Positions 44,864-53,334 of a stretch of DNA of 64,000 nt are shown one piece after another. This DNA is from Algihabitans albus (GTDB lineage Bacteria > Pseudomonadota > Alphaproteobacteria > Kiloniellales > DSM-21159): assembly GCF_003572205.1 (NCBI RefSeq), contig NZ_QXNY01000006.1:372001-436000 (forward strand), in the 5' to 3' direction. The notes under the pieces were generated by a model. The model saw nothing but the letters and a program-made list of their open reading frames with translations. It made no database searches and was not told the origin of the DNA. Both the position numbers and the translations under genes were made by a program. Each line of letters begins with the position of its first letter. The first letter of the stretch is position 1.

Positions 44864-45160
44864 TTAGCTGGCCTTCTCGGCGTTCACGCCCTCGAAGGGA
44901 TCGGTCTGGCCGCCCATTTCCAGGCAGGCTTCGGCCGAGGCCGTGGCCTTCCAATCGCCGCCATGATAGTCGACGGTGGACTGGCCGGCGCAGGAGTGGG
45001 TGCCGGCGGCGTTGGCGCAGTCGTTCTCGCCAGCCTTGGCGACGCCGTAACACTTGGCGCCCGCAGCTTCGGCGGCAGGGGTCATAGCCAGGCCTGTGAT
45101 GGCGACGGCGCCGGCAAGGGCCAAGGCGGCGGTCGCGGCGGTCAGCTTCTTCTCGAACAT
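44864..45160 (-). CDS. bufA: BufA bufferin precursor peptide (DUF2282)
   Basis: The 98-residue protein has a long signal peptide (about residues 1-33, ending AAEAAG) and a mature part with four Cys residues at 37, 48, 57 and 79 ('[24 protein letters not shown]' region and 'AEACLEMGG'), the DUF2282 pattern of class 1 bufferins. After Cys modification by BufB/BufC in the cytoplasm, the peptide is exported to the periplasm, where it binds excess copper. ATG at 45160 has GAGGAG upstream. Its promoter region carries a 12-bp direct repeat. Confidence 0.92.
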   Translation of the reverse strand: MFEKKLTAATAALALAGAVAITGLAMTPAAEAAGAKCYGVAKAGENDCANAAGTHSCAGQSTVDYHGGDWKATASAEACLEMGGQTDPFEGVNAEKAS

Positions 45161-45179
45161 CAGCGATTTCTCCTCATTG

Positions 45180-45208
45180 TATCGAAACCTGAATTTTATC
45201 GAAACCTG
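45180..45208 (-). promoter_or_regulatory. 12-bp direct repeat in the bufA leader or promoter
   Basis: TATCGAAACCTG (plus strand) occurs at 45180-45191 and again at 45197-45208, a 17-base period. It lies 20-48 bases upstream of the bufA start. The spacing of about 1.6 helical turns, or one -35/-10 interval, could mean a tandem regulator site or a duplication of promoter sequence. No sigma-factor or regulator gene adjoins the operon in this window. Confidence 0.55.
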
Positions 45209-45689
45209 GATGGTTCGGGCCAGTGCCCGACCCGCGGCCCGCCTTGGCGTGGCTCGCACCCCACAAGGTGAGTAACCCCACGACAAGACGCGAATCACGA
45301 CGCTTCACGAAAGTGTTGGCCGGGCGGCGCCGCGATCCCGGCCCGGAGCGGCTGTTTCCGCGTCGACCGGGTTGAGCCGGATCGTCCCCGGGACCGCCCC
45401 GGGCGGGAATTCCGGGAGCGCGGTCCTCCAGGTTTCAGCCTCTGTCGCGCACGATCAACAGCATCGACCGCTCGGCCCATCTCAATCCGGATATCGAAAA
45501 AACGCCAGTACCTATTGAAATAAATAAATTTTTTCAGCCTATCAGCCTGATGCCTGGGTGGTCTTCGCCGGCCCCGGCCCCAGAAACCCGAGGCCAGGGC
45601 TGCCGCCAAGAAGACCTCCGTCCAAAGGCCCCGAGGGCTGCTTTCCGGCTGCCGCAGGTTCCCAAGATCAACGAGGAAGGGCACGGCAC
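45209..45689. other. Gene-poor gap between the bufferin promoter and the FNR box
   Basis: About 480 bases without a convincing gene. Short open frames exist on the minus strand but have Arg/Pro/Gly-rich translations typical of chance frames in GC-rich DNA. An AT-rich spot lies at 45515-45535. I see no other structure. Confidence 0.5.
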
Positions 45690-45730
45690 TTGACGCAGAT
45701 CAATGGGACGGTGTAGAAACTTCGTTAAAT
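45690..45730 (+). promoter_or_regulatory. FNR/FixK-type box and -10 element
   Basis: TTGACGCAGATCAA at 45690-45703 differs at one base from the FNR consensus TTGAT-N4-ATCAA. A -10-like TTAAAT stands at 45725-45730, so the predicted start near 45737 places the box centre at about -41, the class II activator position. No coding gene begins downstream on the plus strand before the terminator. Confidence 0.55.
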
Positions 45731-45736
45731 TCCAAC

Positions 45737-45804
45737 TATCGATAGCAGCCCTCCCAAGCCTTCTAACCCGGTTTCGTTCTCCCTGGCGAAACCGGGTTTT
45801 CTTT
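45737..45804 (+). ncRNA. Candidate FNR-regulated small RNA
   Basis: A transcript of about 65 bases is predicted from the promoter geometry upstream and the strong terminator downstream. Its 5' half is single-stranded by eye and includes CCCTCCCAAGCCTTCT (45749-45764), a pyrimidine-rich stretch able to pair with Shine-Dalgarno sequences; the terminator loop also carries TTCTCCC. Such CU-rich anti-SD seeds are common in alphaproteobacterial trans-acting small RNAs. There is no ORF with a ribosome site. Confidence 0.42.
45765..45804 (+). terminator. Strong terminator on the plus strand
   Basis: Perfect twelve-base arms at 45765-45776 and 45787-45798 with a ten-base loop run into TTTTCTTT. The T run exists only in the plus direction, so it does not serve the minus-strand acyl-CoA dehydrogenase gene, which ends at 45907. 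The nearest annotated plus-strand gene, phaZ, has its own terminator 3.1 kb upstream. Confidence 0.85.
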
Positions 45805-45906
45805 GTCTTGCGGAGTTTTTTTGCTGCCGTCTGCCTGTTTGCCAGTCGGGGGCTCAAGGGCCACCCGGTATGGCACCGCATCGCAGACCGCAAGTCGAAC
45901 CGCAGA

Positions 45907-47703
45907 TCAGAACTGTGCGTCGTCCAGATCCAGGGTCGTTTCCGCACCGCGGGTCGCGGCCGCGGCCGCGGCGCTCGCCTGAGGCAGGATGTTATCGGCG
46001 TAGAAACGGGCGGTCTTGATCTTGCCGTCCAGGTAGACGGCGTGACCGTTGGCGGCCTCGAGCTGCCGTGCGGCCGCGACGGCCTGGCGGGCCAGCACCC
46101 AGCCGCCGCCAAGCGTTCCCAGAAGCCGCAGGTAGGGCGTTGCGCCGGCGGCGGCGAGGCGGGGATTGCCGGCCCAGACATCGCACAGCCAGTCGGTTGC
46201 CCGGTCCAGTGCCTCGGCACCCGCCGTCAGTTCCCGCCGCAGCCCGGTGAAGCGGTCGCCCGGAAGCTTGGCCAGCGTCTCCACCTCCTTGCGGACGGAG
46301 GCGGAGAAAGAACGGGCGGGAAAACCTCTATGGCGGACGACCTTGCGATTGACCAGATCCAGGGCCTGGATGCCGTTGGTGCCTTCGTAGATCGGCGCGA
46401 TGCGGGCGTCGCGATAGTGCTGGGCGGCGCCGGTTTCCTCGACGAAGCCCATGCCGCCGTGAATCTGCACGCCGAGCGAGGCGACCTCGACGCCGATGTC
46501 GGTGCTCCAGCCCTTCACCACCGGGGTCAGCAGTTCGACCACGTCGATCATCTGCTGTTGCCGGCTGCGCTCGTCGGTGACGGCGTTGGCGCGGTCGAGA
46601 CCGGCCAGGGTGTGATAGGTGAGGCCGCGCGCCGCTTCGGTCAAAGCCTTCATGGTGAGCAGCATGCGGCGCACGTCGGGGTGCTTGATGATGGCGACCG
46701 GCGTGCCGGCGTGATCGGCCAGGTCGCGGCTCTGCACGCGGTCGAAGGCGAAGGCGCGCGCCTGCTGATAGGCGCGCTCCGCGATGCCGACCCCCTGGAT
46801 GCCCACGGCCAGACGCGCATTGTTCATCATGGTGAACATCTGCCGCATGCCCTGGTTCTCTTCGCCGACCAGATAGCCGATCGCGCCGCCGGAATCGCCG
46901 TAGGCCATGACGCAGGTCGGCGAGGCATGAATGCCGAGCTTGTGCTCGATAGACACGCAGCGCAGGTCGTTCTTCGGCCCCGGGCTGCCGTCGGCGTTGA
47001 CCATGTACTTCGGCACGAGGAACAGGCTGATGCCCCGCGTACCCTCGGGGGCGCCGGGCGTGCGGGCCAGCACCATGTGGGCGATGTTGTCGGTGAAATC
47101 GTGCTCGCCGTAGGTGATGTAGATCTTCTGGCCCTGGATCAGGTAGTGGTCGCCGTTCGGAATCGCCCGCGTCTTGACGGCCCCGACGTCGGACCCCGCC
47201 TGGGGCTCGGTCAGGTTCATGGTGCCGGTCCAGGCGCCGCTGATCATTTTCGGCAGATAGGTGTCCTTCTGCGCCGCACTGCCGTGCGCCGAAAGCAACT
47301 CGACGGCCCCCTGGTTGAGCAGCGGACAAAGCGCGAAGGCCATGTTCGCACCGTTCCACATCTCCTGAACCGCGCCGGCGACCACCCAGGGCAGTCCCTG
47401 GCCCCCGTAATCAGGATCGAAGGGCAGGGTATTCCAGCCGGCGTTCACGTAGGTGTGGTAGGCCTCCTTAAATCCCTCCGGGGTGCGCACCACACCGTTC
47501 TCGAAAACCGCGCCGATACGGTCGCCGGGGTGATTGAGCGGGGCGATGACCTCGCCGGCCAAGCGGGCCGCCTCCTCGAGCACCTGATCGATCAATTGGG
47601 GGTCGGCCTCGGCAAAGCCCTCGAGGCGGGACAGTTCTTCCAGGCCTGCGATTTCGCGCAGGGCGAAGCGCATGTCGTCGATCGGCGCACGGTAATCGGT
47701 CAT
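45907..47703 (-). CDS. Acyl-CoA dehydrogenase, FadE/DmdC-type long form
   Basis: The 598-residue protein has the ACAD N-terminal, middle ('NLTEPQAGSDVGAVKTRA', about residue 160; 'YITYGEHDF', about 195) and C-terminal domains, with the base-containing 'YEGTNGIQALDLVNRK' segment (about 430), plus an extra C-terminal helical domain of about 130 residues. This layout is shared by medium/long-chain FadE-like enzymes and by DmdC (3-methylmercaptopropionyl-CoA dehydrogenase). No other dmd gene is present, so DmdC is only a possibility. GGAGG precedes the ATG. Confidence 0.91.
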   Translation of the reverse strand: MTDYRAPIDDMRFALREIAGLEELSRLEGFAEADPQLIDQVLEEAARLAGEVIAPLNHPGDRIGAVFENGVVRTPEGFKEAYHTYVNAGWNTLPFDPDYGGQGLPWVVAGAVQEMWNGANMAFALCPLLNQGAVELLSAHGSAAQKDTYLPKMISGAWTGTMNLTEPQAGSDVGAVKTRAIPNGDHYLIQGQKIYITYGEHDFTDNIAHMVLARTPGAPEGTRGISLFLVPKYMVNADGSPGPKNDLRCVSIEHKLGIHASPTCVMAYGDSGGAIGYLVGEENQGMRQMFTMMNNARLAVGIQGVGIAERAYQQARAFAFDRVQSRDLADHAGTPVAIIKHPDVRRMLLTMKALTEAARGLTYHTLAGLDRANAVTDERSRQQQMIDVVELLTPVVKGWSTDIGVEVASLGVQIHGGMGFVEETGAAQHYRDARIAPIYEGTNGIQALDLVNRKVVRHRGFPARSFSASVRKEVETLAKLPGDRFTGLRRELTAGAEALDRATDWLCDVWAGNPRLAAAGATPYLRLLGTLGGGWVLARQAVAAARQLEAANGHAVYLDGKIKTARFYADNILPQASAAAAAATRGAETTLDLDDAQF

Positions 47704-47876
47704 CGGGGCAGTCCTCCGGGCGGCTCACGGCTTGTTTCGGCAGCCGCTTTCAGTTCCGGACAGTAGGTCGCCCCCTGCGCCCTGGCAATGGCGTGCGGCA
47801 TCGCGTTTCGAGGAGTTCGGAGTCAGGGTCCGAAGAGCCTGGCCGATTGCTTCGGCCGCCGCCCTGCGGGACGCGG

Positions 47877-49604
47877 TTAGACCGGGCGGCGCGACCGGCC
47901 GCGAAGCCCACCGACCTGCAGATCGCCTGCTTCCGGGTCTGTCGACGGATCGTCGCTTTCGGCCCTACCTTCCTCGCTGACCGGTATGCCGCCGGCGGGC
48001 GACCCCTGGCTTTGCTTCAGAAAGCTTTCGGGTGGGAAGGCGACCCGCACGCAGGTTCCCTGACCCAGCTCGCTTTCCAGGGTGACGGTTCCCCGATGCA
48101 ACTCCGCGAGCGCCTTGACGAGGGCGAGGCCGAGGCCGGTACCGCCCGCTTCGCGATTGTATCGATTGTCGACCTGATGAAAGGGATTGAACACGTGACC
48201 GATCTGGTCTCCGGCAATGCCGATCCCCTCGTCGGTCACCGACAGTTCGAGCCAGTCGCCCCTGAGCCGCCGCGCCGCCAAGTCGACCTGGCCGCCGGGC
48301 TTGGAAAATTTGATGGCGTTCGAAAGCAGGTTGAAGAGAATCTGCTTCAGCGCGCGCATGTCCGCATAGACGAACTGTGCGCCGCCGGCGATGTCGAGCT
48401 GCAGCTCGATATCGCGCTCCCGCGCCTTGACCGCGCAGAGCCGCCGGCAGGCCTCGAGAACCTCATCCAATTCCACGATCTCCGGATGGATCTCCAATTT
48501 GCCTGCTTCGATCTTGGCGATGTCGAGGATGTCGTTGATTAGCTCCAGCAAGTGCCGGCCGCTTTCGTTGATGTCGAGCGAGTACTCGACGTACTGCGGT
48601 ACGCTGCAGGTGCCGAAGGCTTCCTGGGCGATGATTTCCGAGAAACCGAGGATGGCGTTCAGCGGCGTGCGCAGTTCGTGACTCATTGCGGCCAGGAATT
48701 GATTCTTGGCGCGATTGGCTTGTTCCGAGGCTCTTCGCGCGCGCTCTGCCTCGGTGCGGGCCTTCGCCAGATCGCCGGCCAGGCGCACCAGCGACTCCGC
48801 CTGCTGCTCCAGCCTGTCCTTCGAGGCGATAAGCTGGTCCTCGTAGCGCGTCCGCTCGGTCACGTCGACGACCGTCATCTGGAGGGCCGGCTGGCCGTCC
48901 CAGTCGACGCGGCGGGCGCGGAACTCGATCCAGAGCGGGCAGCCGGTTCGGGTCAGGCCGCGGACCCGGGCGAAGTGGTCCAGGTTCCTGGTCTCGTCCG
49001 CGCTGCGGCTGAGCGCGGCCAGGGCTTGACGTTCCTCCGGTGCGACGAGGTGGGTCAGGTCGTCTTCCGCGAGCACCTCCTCAGGCGAAGCGTAGCCGTA
49101 GATCTGCGCGAAGGCGGTGTTGGCGAAAAGCGGCCGGTTGTGCCGGTGGATCAGGATGCCTTGCAGGGAGCCTTCCACCAGGGTCGACAGCCAGGCTTCG
49201 CGGTCGCGTAGCTGGGCTTCCTGGTCGCGCAGGACGGTAACTTCGTTGGCCGTGCCGAGGATCCGTCTGACCTGCCCGTCGTCGTCGAACAGAGGGGAGA
49301 GGGAGATGCTCCAGATCCGCCGCCTGCCGGCGACCTCCAGTTCTTCATCGTACTCGGTGATGGTTCCCGCCTCGATACAGGCGAGATAGCGGCCTTCGAG
49401 GTGGCTGGCCAGTGTGGGATCGAGCAGATCTTCAAACCGCCGTCCGGTCGCCTCCTCGTGACTGAGGCCGCAGCGTTCCTCGTTGTAGCGATTGAAGGCC
49501 GCGTAGCGGAACACGCCGTTCTCCAGGACGTCGACCACGAAGGTCGGCGCGCTGATGGAGTCGAGCAGGCGCTTCAGCTCGATGTTGTCGAATGACAGCA
49601 GCAT
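47877..49604 (-). CDS. Cytoplasmic double-PAS sensor histidine kinase
   Basis: The 575-residue protein has no membrane helix. PAS 1 covers about residues 8-125, PAS 2 about 137-255, a coiled coil about 256-312, HisKA with 'FLAAMSHELRTPLNAILGFSEII' (His near 318) and HATPase with 'NLLSNAIKFSKPGG', 'DEGIGIAG' and 'GGTGLGLALVKALAEL'. The PAS domains probably bind a small ligand or cofactor, but no heme or flavin residue can be assigned. No response regulator is next to it, so the partner must lie elsewhere. A Ser/Asp/Glu-rich tail ends the protein. Confidence 0.91.
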   Translation of the reverse strand: MLLSFDNIELKRLLDSISAPTFVVDVLENGVFRYAAFNRYNEERCGLSHEEATGRRFEDLLDPTLASHLEGRYLACIEAGTITEYDEELEVAGRRRIWSISLSPLFDDDGQVRRILGTANEVTVLRDQEAQLRDREAWLSTLVEGSLQGILIHRHNRPLFANTAFAQIYGYASPEEVLAEDDLTHLVAPEERQALAALSRSADETRNLDHFARVRGLTRTGCPLWIEFRARRVDWDGQPALQMTVVDVTERTRYEDQLIASKDRLEQQAESLVRLAGDLAKARTEAERARRASEQANRAKNQFLAAMSHELRTPLNAILGFSEIIAQEAFGTCSVPQYVEYSLDINESGRHLLELINDILDIAKIEAGKLEIHPEIVELDEVLEACRRLCAVKARERDIELQLDIAGGAQFVYADMRALKQILFNLLSNAIKFSKPGGQVDLAARRLRGDWLELSVTDEGIGIAGDQIGHVFNPFHQVDNRYNREAGGTGLGLALVKALAELHRGTVTLESELGQGTCVRVAFPPESFLKQSQGSPAGGIPVSEEGRAESDDPSTDPEAGDLQVGGLRGRSRRPV

Positions 49605-49724
49605 AGATGAGGAGAGAGCGAAACCGTTGGGTTTGCGGAGGTCAGGTCACCTGCCCGAGAAATGTTGAGTCGAAAAACTTAAGGATTGAATAACTGCAGA
49701 TTCCCAGAGGAAAGTTAAAATACT

Positions 49725-51176
49725 TTAAGTGTGACCGGCAGAAACCACTTTGCCGGGATTCATAAGGTTGTGCGGATCGAAGCTTCGCTTGAGCCGCCGC
49801 ATCATCTCGATCTCGATCGGCGGTTTCAGGCGTTCGGCTTCAGCCACCTTCATGCGGCCCAGGCCATGCTCCGCGGAAAAGGAACCGCCGAAGCGCGCGA
49901 CGATGTCGTGGACCGCCTCGTTGATTTCCTCCGAACACGCCAGAAAGGCGTCCCGCTCCGCGCCGTCGGGCTGGCTGAGATTGAAGTGGATGTTGCCGTC
50001 TCCGACGTGACCGAAGGGGACCGGGCGGACGCCGGGGATCCGCCGTTGGACTTCGGCGGTCGCCTCCGCGATGAAGGCCGGGACCTTGCTGACGGGTACG
50101 GCGACATCGTGCTTGATCGAGCCGCCCTCGTGTTTCTGAGCCTCGACCAGTCCTTCGCGCAGGCGCCAGAAATCGGCGGCTTGCTGGGCGTTCTGGGCAA
50201 TCGCCGCGTCGGTGACCAAGGCCGCCTCGAAGGCTTGGGAGAGCAGGCTTTCCAGCGCTTCGCCGAGCGCTCCCGTCTCGCCGCCGCCGTAGAGTTCGAT
50301 CAGCAGGTACCAGGGCGAGGGGCTCTCCAAGGGATCGCTGCAGCCCTCGACGCGCCGCCGGGTCATCTCCAGACCGAGGCGCGGGATCAGTTCGAAGGAC
50401 GTCACGGCCTCGCCGGTCGCGCTGCGGGCGCGGCCGAGCAAGTCGACCGCGGCCTCCGGACTCGGCAGCGCGACGAAGGCGGTGACGATCTCGCGCGGTC
50501 GGGCGAAGAGTTTCAGCACCGCGGCCGTGACGATGCCGAGCGTGCCCTCCGCGCCGAGGAACAGGTGCTTGAAGTCGTAGCCGGTGTTGTCCTTGCGCAG
50601 GCCGCGCAGCCCGTCCCAGATCCGCCCGTCGGGGAGAACCACCTCCAGGCCCAGGGTGAGGTCGCGCATGTTGCCGTAGCGTAGCACCTGGACGCCGCCG
50701 GCGTTGGTCGAGAGGTTGCCGCCGATCTGACAGCTCCCCTGGGCACCGAGGCTGAGCGGGAAGAGCCGATTCGCGGCGGCCGCCGCCTGCTGCAGGTCCG
50801 CCAGGATGCAGCCGGCCTCGACCGTGATGGTGAAGTTCTCGGCGTCGAGATCCCGGATGCGCTTCAGGCGGCCCAGGGCGACGATGACCTCGTCGCCCGT
50901 CTCGAAGGGGATGGCGCCGCCGCAGAGCCCGGTATTGCCGCCTTGCGGGACCATCGGGACGCGCGCCTCGGCGCAAAGACGCACCACCTCGGCCGTCTCC
51001 TCCGGAGTGCCGGGGCGCACGAGGAAGGGCGTGCGACCGCGATAGCGGCCCCGTTCTTCCGTCAGGTGGGGGGCCAGATCGGCTGGATCGGTGAGGAGAT
51101 GGCGTGGGCCGACCACATTGGCGATGGCCTCCTGCAGGCGGCCGTGGCGTTCGGTGATGGGACTACCTTCTGGCAT
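49725..51176 (-). CDS. FAD-linked D-2-hydroxyacid dehydrogenase (D2HGDH/GlcD family)
   Basis: The 483-residue flavoprotein shows the PCMH-type FAD domain ('PQGGNTGLCGGAIPFETGDEV', about residues 80-100; 'GSCQIGGNLSTNAGGVQVLRYGNMRDL', about 145-170) and the C-terminal metal-dependent cap with 'PFGHVGDGNIHFN' (about 395) and 'FSAEHGLGRMK' (about 440). These match D-2-hydroxyglutarate/D-lactate dehydrogenases that pass electrons to ETF or a cytochrome. There is no GlcE/GlcF partner, which favours the single-subunit D2HGDH/DLD type. Confidence 0.91.
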   Translation of the reverse strand: MPEGSPITERHGRLQEAIANVVGPRHLLTDPADLAPHLTEERGRYRGRTPFLVRPGTPEETAEVVRLCAEARVPMVPQGGNTGLCGGAIPFETGDEVIVALGRLKRIRDLDAENFTITVEAGCILADLQQAAAAANRLFPLSLGAQGSCQIGGNLSTNAGGVQVLRYGNMRDLTLGLEVVLPDGRIWDGLRGLRKDNTGYDFKHLFLGAEGTLGIVTAAVLKLFARPREIVTAFVALPSPEAAVDLLGRARSATGEAVTSFELIPRLGLEMTRRRVEGCSDPLESPSPWYLLIELYGGGETGALGEALESLLSQAFEAALVTDAAIAQNAQQAADFWRLREGLVEAQKHEGGSIKHDVAVPVSKVPAFIAEATAEVQRRIPGVRPVPFGHVGDGNIHFNLSQPDGAERDAFLACSEEINEAVHDIVARFGGSFSAEHGLGRMKVAEAERLKPPIEIEMMRRLKRSFDPHNLMNPGKVVSAGHT

Positions 51177-51223
51177 CGTCGAGACTTTAGGCGCTCGATC
51201 CGGCTTCCGCTAGGGCAGTTGCG

Positions 51224-52216
51224 TTAGGGCGTGGAGTGTGGCGCGGGAGCAGGGCGCGGCGCCGCTGCACGCCGCAGGCGATCTCGGATCGCGTGACCGA
51301 GCCCCTGTTCGGGGACCGGCATGGCAGCGATAGCCGGCAAGCCGGCCGCATCCAGACGGCGAAGGTAGGCGAAGAGGTTGGCCGCAGCTTCCGTGAGATC
51401 GCCACTTGGCGAGAGGTTCAGCGTCATCGCCGCGCCCGCCGGAACGTCGGGTCCGAAGGCCAGCAACCCCTCTTCGGCTGTCGCAGCGGCGGCGTCGAGC
51501 CGAAGCGGCGTCTGCGGCGCGTAGTGACTCTCGAGCAGGCCGGGGGACGCCAGGGGGGCGTTCGCGGCCCGGGCCTCCGGCACCTCGCCCAGAAGGTCGA
51601 TCAGCCGCTCGAGCGGCAGTCCGCCGGGGCGCAGCAGACGCGGACGCTCTCCGGAAAGATCCAGAACCGTCGATTCCAGGCCAATCCTGCAGGGACCATC
51701 GTCCAGGATCAGGTCCACCGCCTTGCCGAGCTCGCTCTCCACGGCCTGTGCCGCGGTGGGGCTAATCCGGCCCGAGCGGTTCGCGCTGGGCGCCGCTAGG
51801 GGACGGCCGACGGACCGCAACAGGGCGCGGGCAACGGCTTGGTCCGGCACACGGACCGCCTGGGTTTCGAGTCCGGCCGAGCAGAGCAACGAGATCCGGC
51901 AGTCCGGGCGGCGCGGCAGCACCAGAGTGAGCGGGCCGGGCCAGCAGGCGGCGGCCAGCCGCTCGGCCCGCGCGTCGAAAACCACGTCCTCTTCGGCAGC
52001 CTCCCACTCCCCAAAGTGTGCGATCAGAGGGTTGAAGCGCGGCCGTCCCTTGGCGGCGAAGATCCCGGCGACGGCTGCGTCGTCGCGCGCATCCGCCCCC
52101 AGGCCGTAGACGGTTTCGGTTGGGAAGGCGACCAGTCCGCCCGCCTTCAGAATAGCGGCGGCCTCGGCAATGGCCTCGGGGTCGGATCGCCGGATGCGGG
52201 GGGACGGATCGCTCAT
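51224..52216 (-). CDS. L-threonylcarbamoyladenylate synthase (Sua5)
   Basis: The 330-residue protein has the YrdC/TsaC domain (about residues 10-200: 'GGLVAFPTETVYGLGADA', 'KGRPRFNPL', 'WPGPLTLVL', 'PLAAPSANRSGRISPT') and the extra C-terminal Sua5 domain joined by a linker carrying 'LESHYAPQTPLRL'. It makes threonylcarbamoyl-AMP for the t6A37 modification of tRNAs that read ANN codons, and is essential in most bacteria. ATG at 52216 is set by the conserved N-terminus. It lies 47 bases downstream of the convergent-side FAD gene start on the same strand. Confidence 0.94.
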   Translation of the reverse strand: MSDPSPRIRRSDPEAIAEAAAILKAGGLVAFPTETVYGLGADARDDAAVAGIFAAKGRPRFNPLIAHFGEWEAAEEDVVFDARAERLAAACWPGPLTLVLPRRPDCRISLLCSAGLETQAVRVPDQAVARALLRSVGRPLAAPSANRSGRISPTAAQAVESELGKAVDLILDDGPCRIGLESTVLDLSGERPRLLRPGGLPLERLIDLLGEVPEARAANAPLASPGLLESHYAPQTPLRLDAAAATAEEGLLAFGPDVPAGAAMTLNLSPSGDLTEAAANLFAYLRRLDAAGLPAIAAMPVPEQGLGHAIRDRLRRAAAPRPAPAPHSTP

Positions 52217-52620
52217 GGCGCGGCTGGGTAGCTGCTTCCGGCGGTACTGTCCAGTCGGCACCCCCGCCCGCCGGCACCCAGGAATGCGGAAGCCGCCAAG
52301 GATATGGCGGCTTCCGGCTTCGCTCCTGTGAGGCCGTTGGTCCTCGGCGCTCAACGCGCCATCACCTCCGAGAGGTGCGGGGCCATCCGGCACCCTCGCC
52401 GCACGGGCACTGCGGCGAGCCTGTCGTCGTCGCGATCGTCGGCTGGGCCGGACGCTGCGACCACGTGGGAAAAGCCTGCGCCTGGCAATTGCGCCCGTCA
52501 AGTGCGCAAATATGGCAATACCGCTGACGCAAATGATCTTGGAGGGCCGTTCGATTATGGTGCATCCATCCGGCAAGCCCTTTATGCTGCGGCGCAGCAA
52601 AACGGAAGGGGGAAACAGCT
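52217..52620. other. Intergenic region between Sua5 and ParA genes, with perfect hairpin
   Basis: No gene is supported in these 404 bases. A perfect ten-base inverted repeat (52288-52297 with 52306-52315, eight-base loop) stands 72 bases upstream of the Sua5 start; no T run follows in either direction. The AT-richer stretch 52505-52560, before the ParA gene, probably holds its promoter. Confidence 0.5.
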
Positions 52621-53256
52621 ATGGCCGCCAAGATCATCACGGTTGCTCAGCAGAAGGGCGGGGCCGGCAAGACCACCCTGACCGCGCATCTGGCCGTCGC
52701 CTACACGGCGGCCAAGAAGAAGGTCGCTGTGGTCGATATCGATCCGCAGCAGTCGCTGACCATGTGGTTTCGTCTGCGTGAGGAGCGTTTCGGCGATGCT
52801 GGGGCCGGGCTGCTTGTCAGCGCGATCAAGGGATGGCGCGTGCGCAACGAAGTCGAACGGCTGGCCCGCGAGCACGAGGTGGTGCTGATCGACTCGCCGC
52901 CCCATGCCGAGACCGAGGCCAAGATTGCCGTGCGCTCCGCCGATCTGGTGGTGATTCCCGTCCAGCCTTCGCCGATGGATGTCTGGGCGACACGTCCGAC
53001 CCTGGAGCTGGCCGCCGGCGAGGACACGCCGGTGTTGGTCGTGCTCAACCGGGTGCCGCCGCGTGCCAAGCTGAACGAGGAGATGTTGACAGAGGTCAAG
53101 GGCTTCGGCGCAAGGATTGCCAAGACCCAGATCGGCAACCGGGTGGTCTTCGCCTCGGCACTTTCGGAAGGGCGCTCCGTGGGCGAAGTGCAGCCCAGCG
53201 GCAAGGCGGCGAGAGAGATCAGCGCCCTGGCCAAGGAGATCTTGAAGACGTCCTAG
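52621..53256 (+). CDS. Orphan ParA-family ATPase
   Basis: The 211-residue protein has the deviant Walker A motif with signature Lys ('AQQKGGAGKTTLTAHLA', residues 9-25), 'VVDIDPQQSLTMW' and 'VLIDSPPHAETE' (Walker B). There is no ParB gene or obvious parS site beside it, and the length matches small chromosomal ParA-like proteins (ParC/PpfA/McdA-type) that position protein complexes on the nucleoid rather than segregate plasmids. GGAAGGGGG precedes the ATG. The cargo is unknown. Confidence 0.88.
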   Translation: MAAKIITVAQQKGGAGKTTLTAHLAVAYTAAKKKVAVVDIDPQQSLTMWFRLREERFGDAGAGLLVSAIKGWRVRNEVERLAREHEVVLIDSPPHAETEAKIAVRSADLVVIPVQPSPMDVWATRPTLELAAGEDTPVLVVLNRVPPRAKLNEEMLTEVKGFGARIAKTQIGNRVVFASALSEGRSVGEVQPSGKAAREISALAKEILKTS

Positions 53257-53334
53257 GACATGCCGTTGAGATTTGGCTGTAGAGATTTGCGGCCGGCCCC
53301 GGCGTTTCCCGGGCCGGACCTGGGCCCCCCGCGA

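Noticed and set aside
45295-45684. 129-codon minus-strand frame upstream of bufA as a possible regulator
   Set aside because: Arg/Pro/Gly-rich with no domain and no ribosome site; not a sigma or anti-sigma factor.
45907-47703. Firm assignment of the acyl-CoA dehydrogenase as DmdC (DMSP demethylation pathway)
   Set aside because: The length fits, but no dmdA, dmdB or dmdD gene is nearby, and FadE-like enzymes share the layout.
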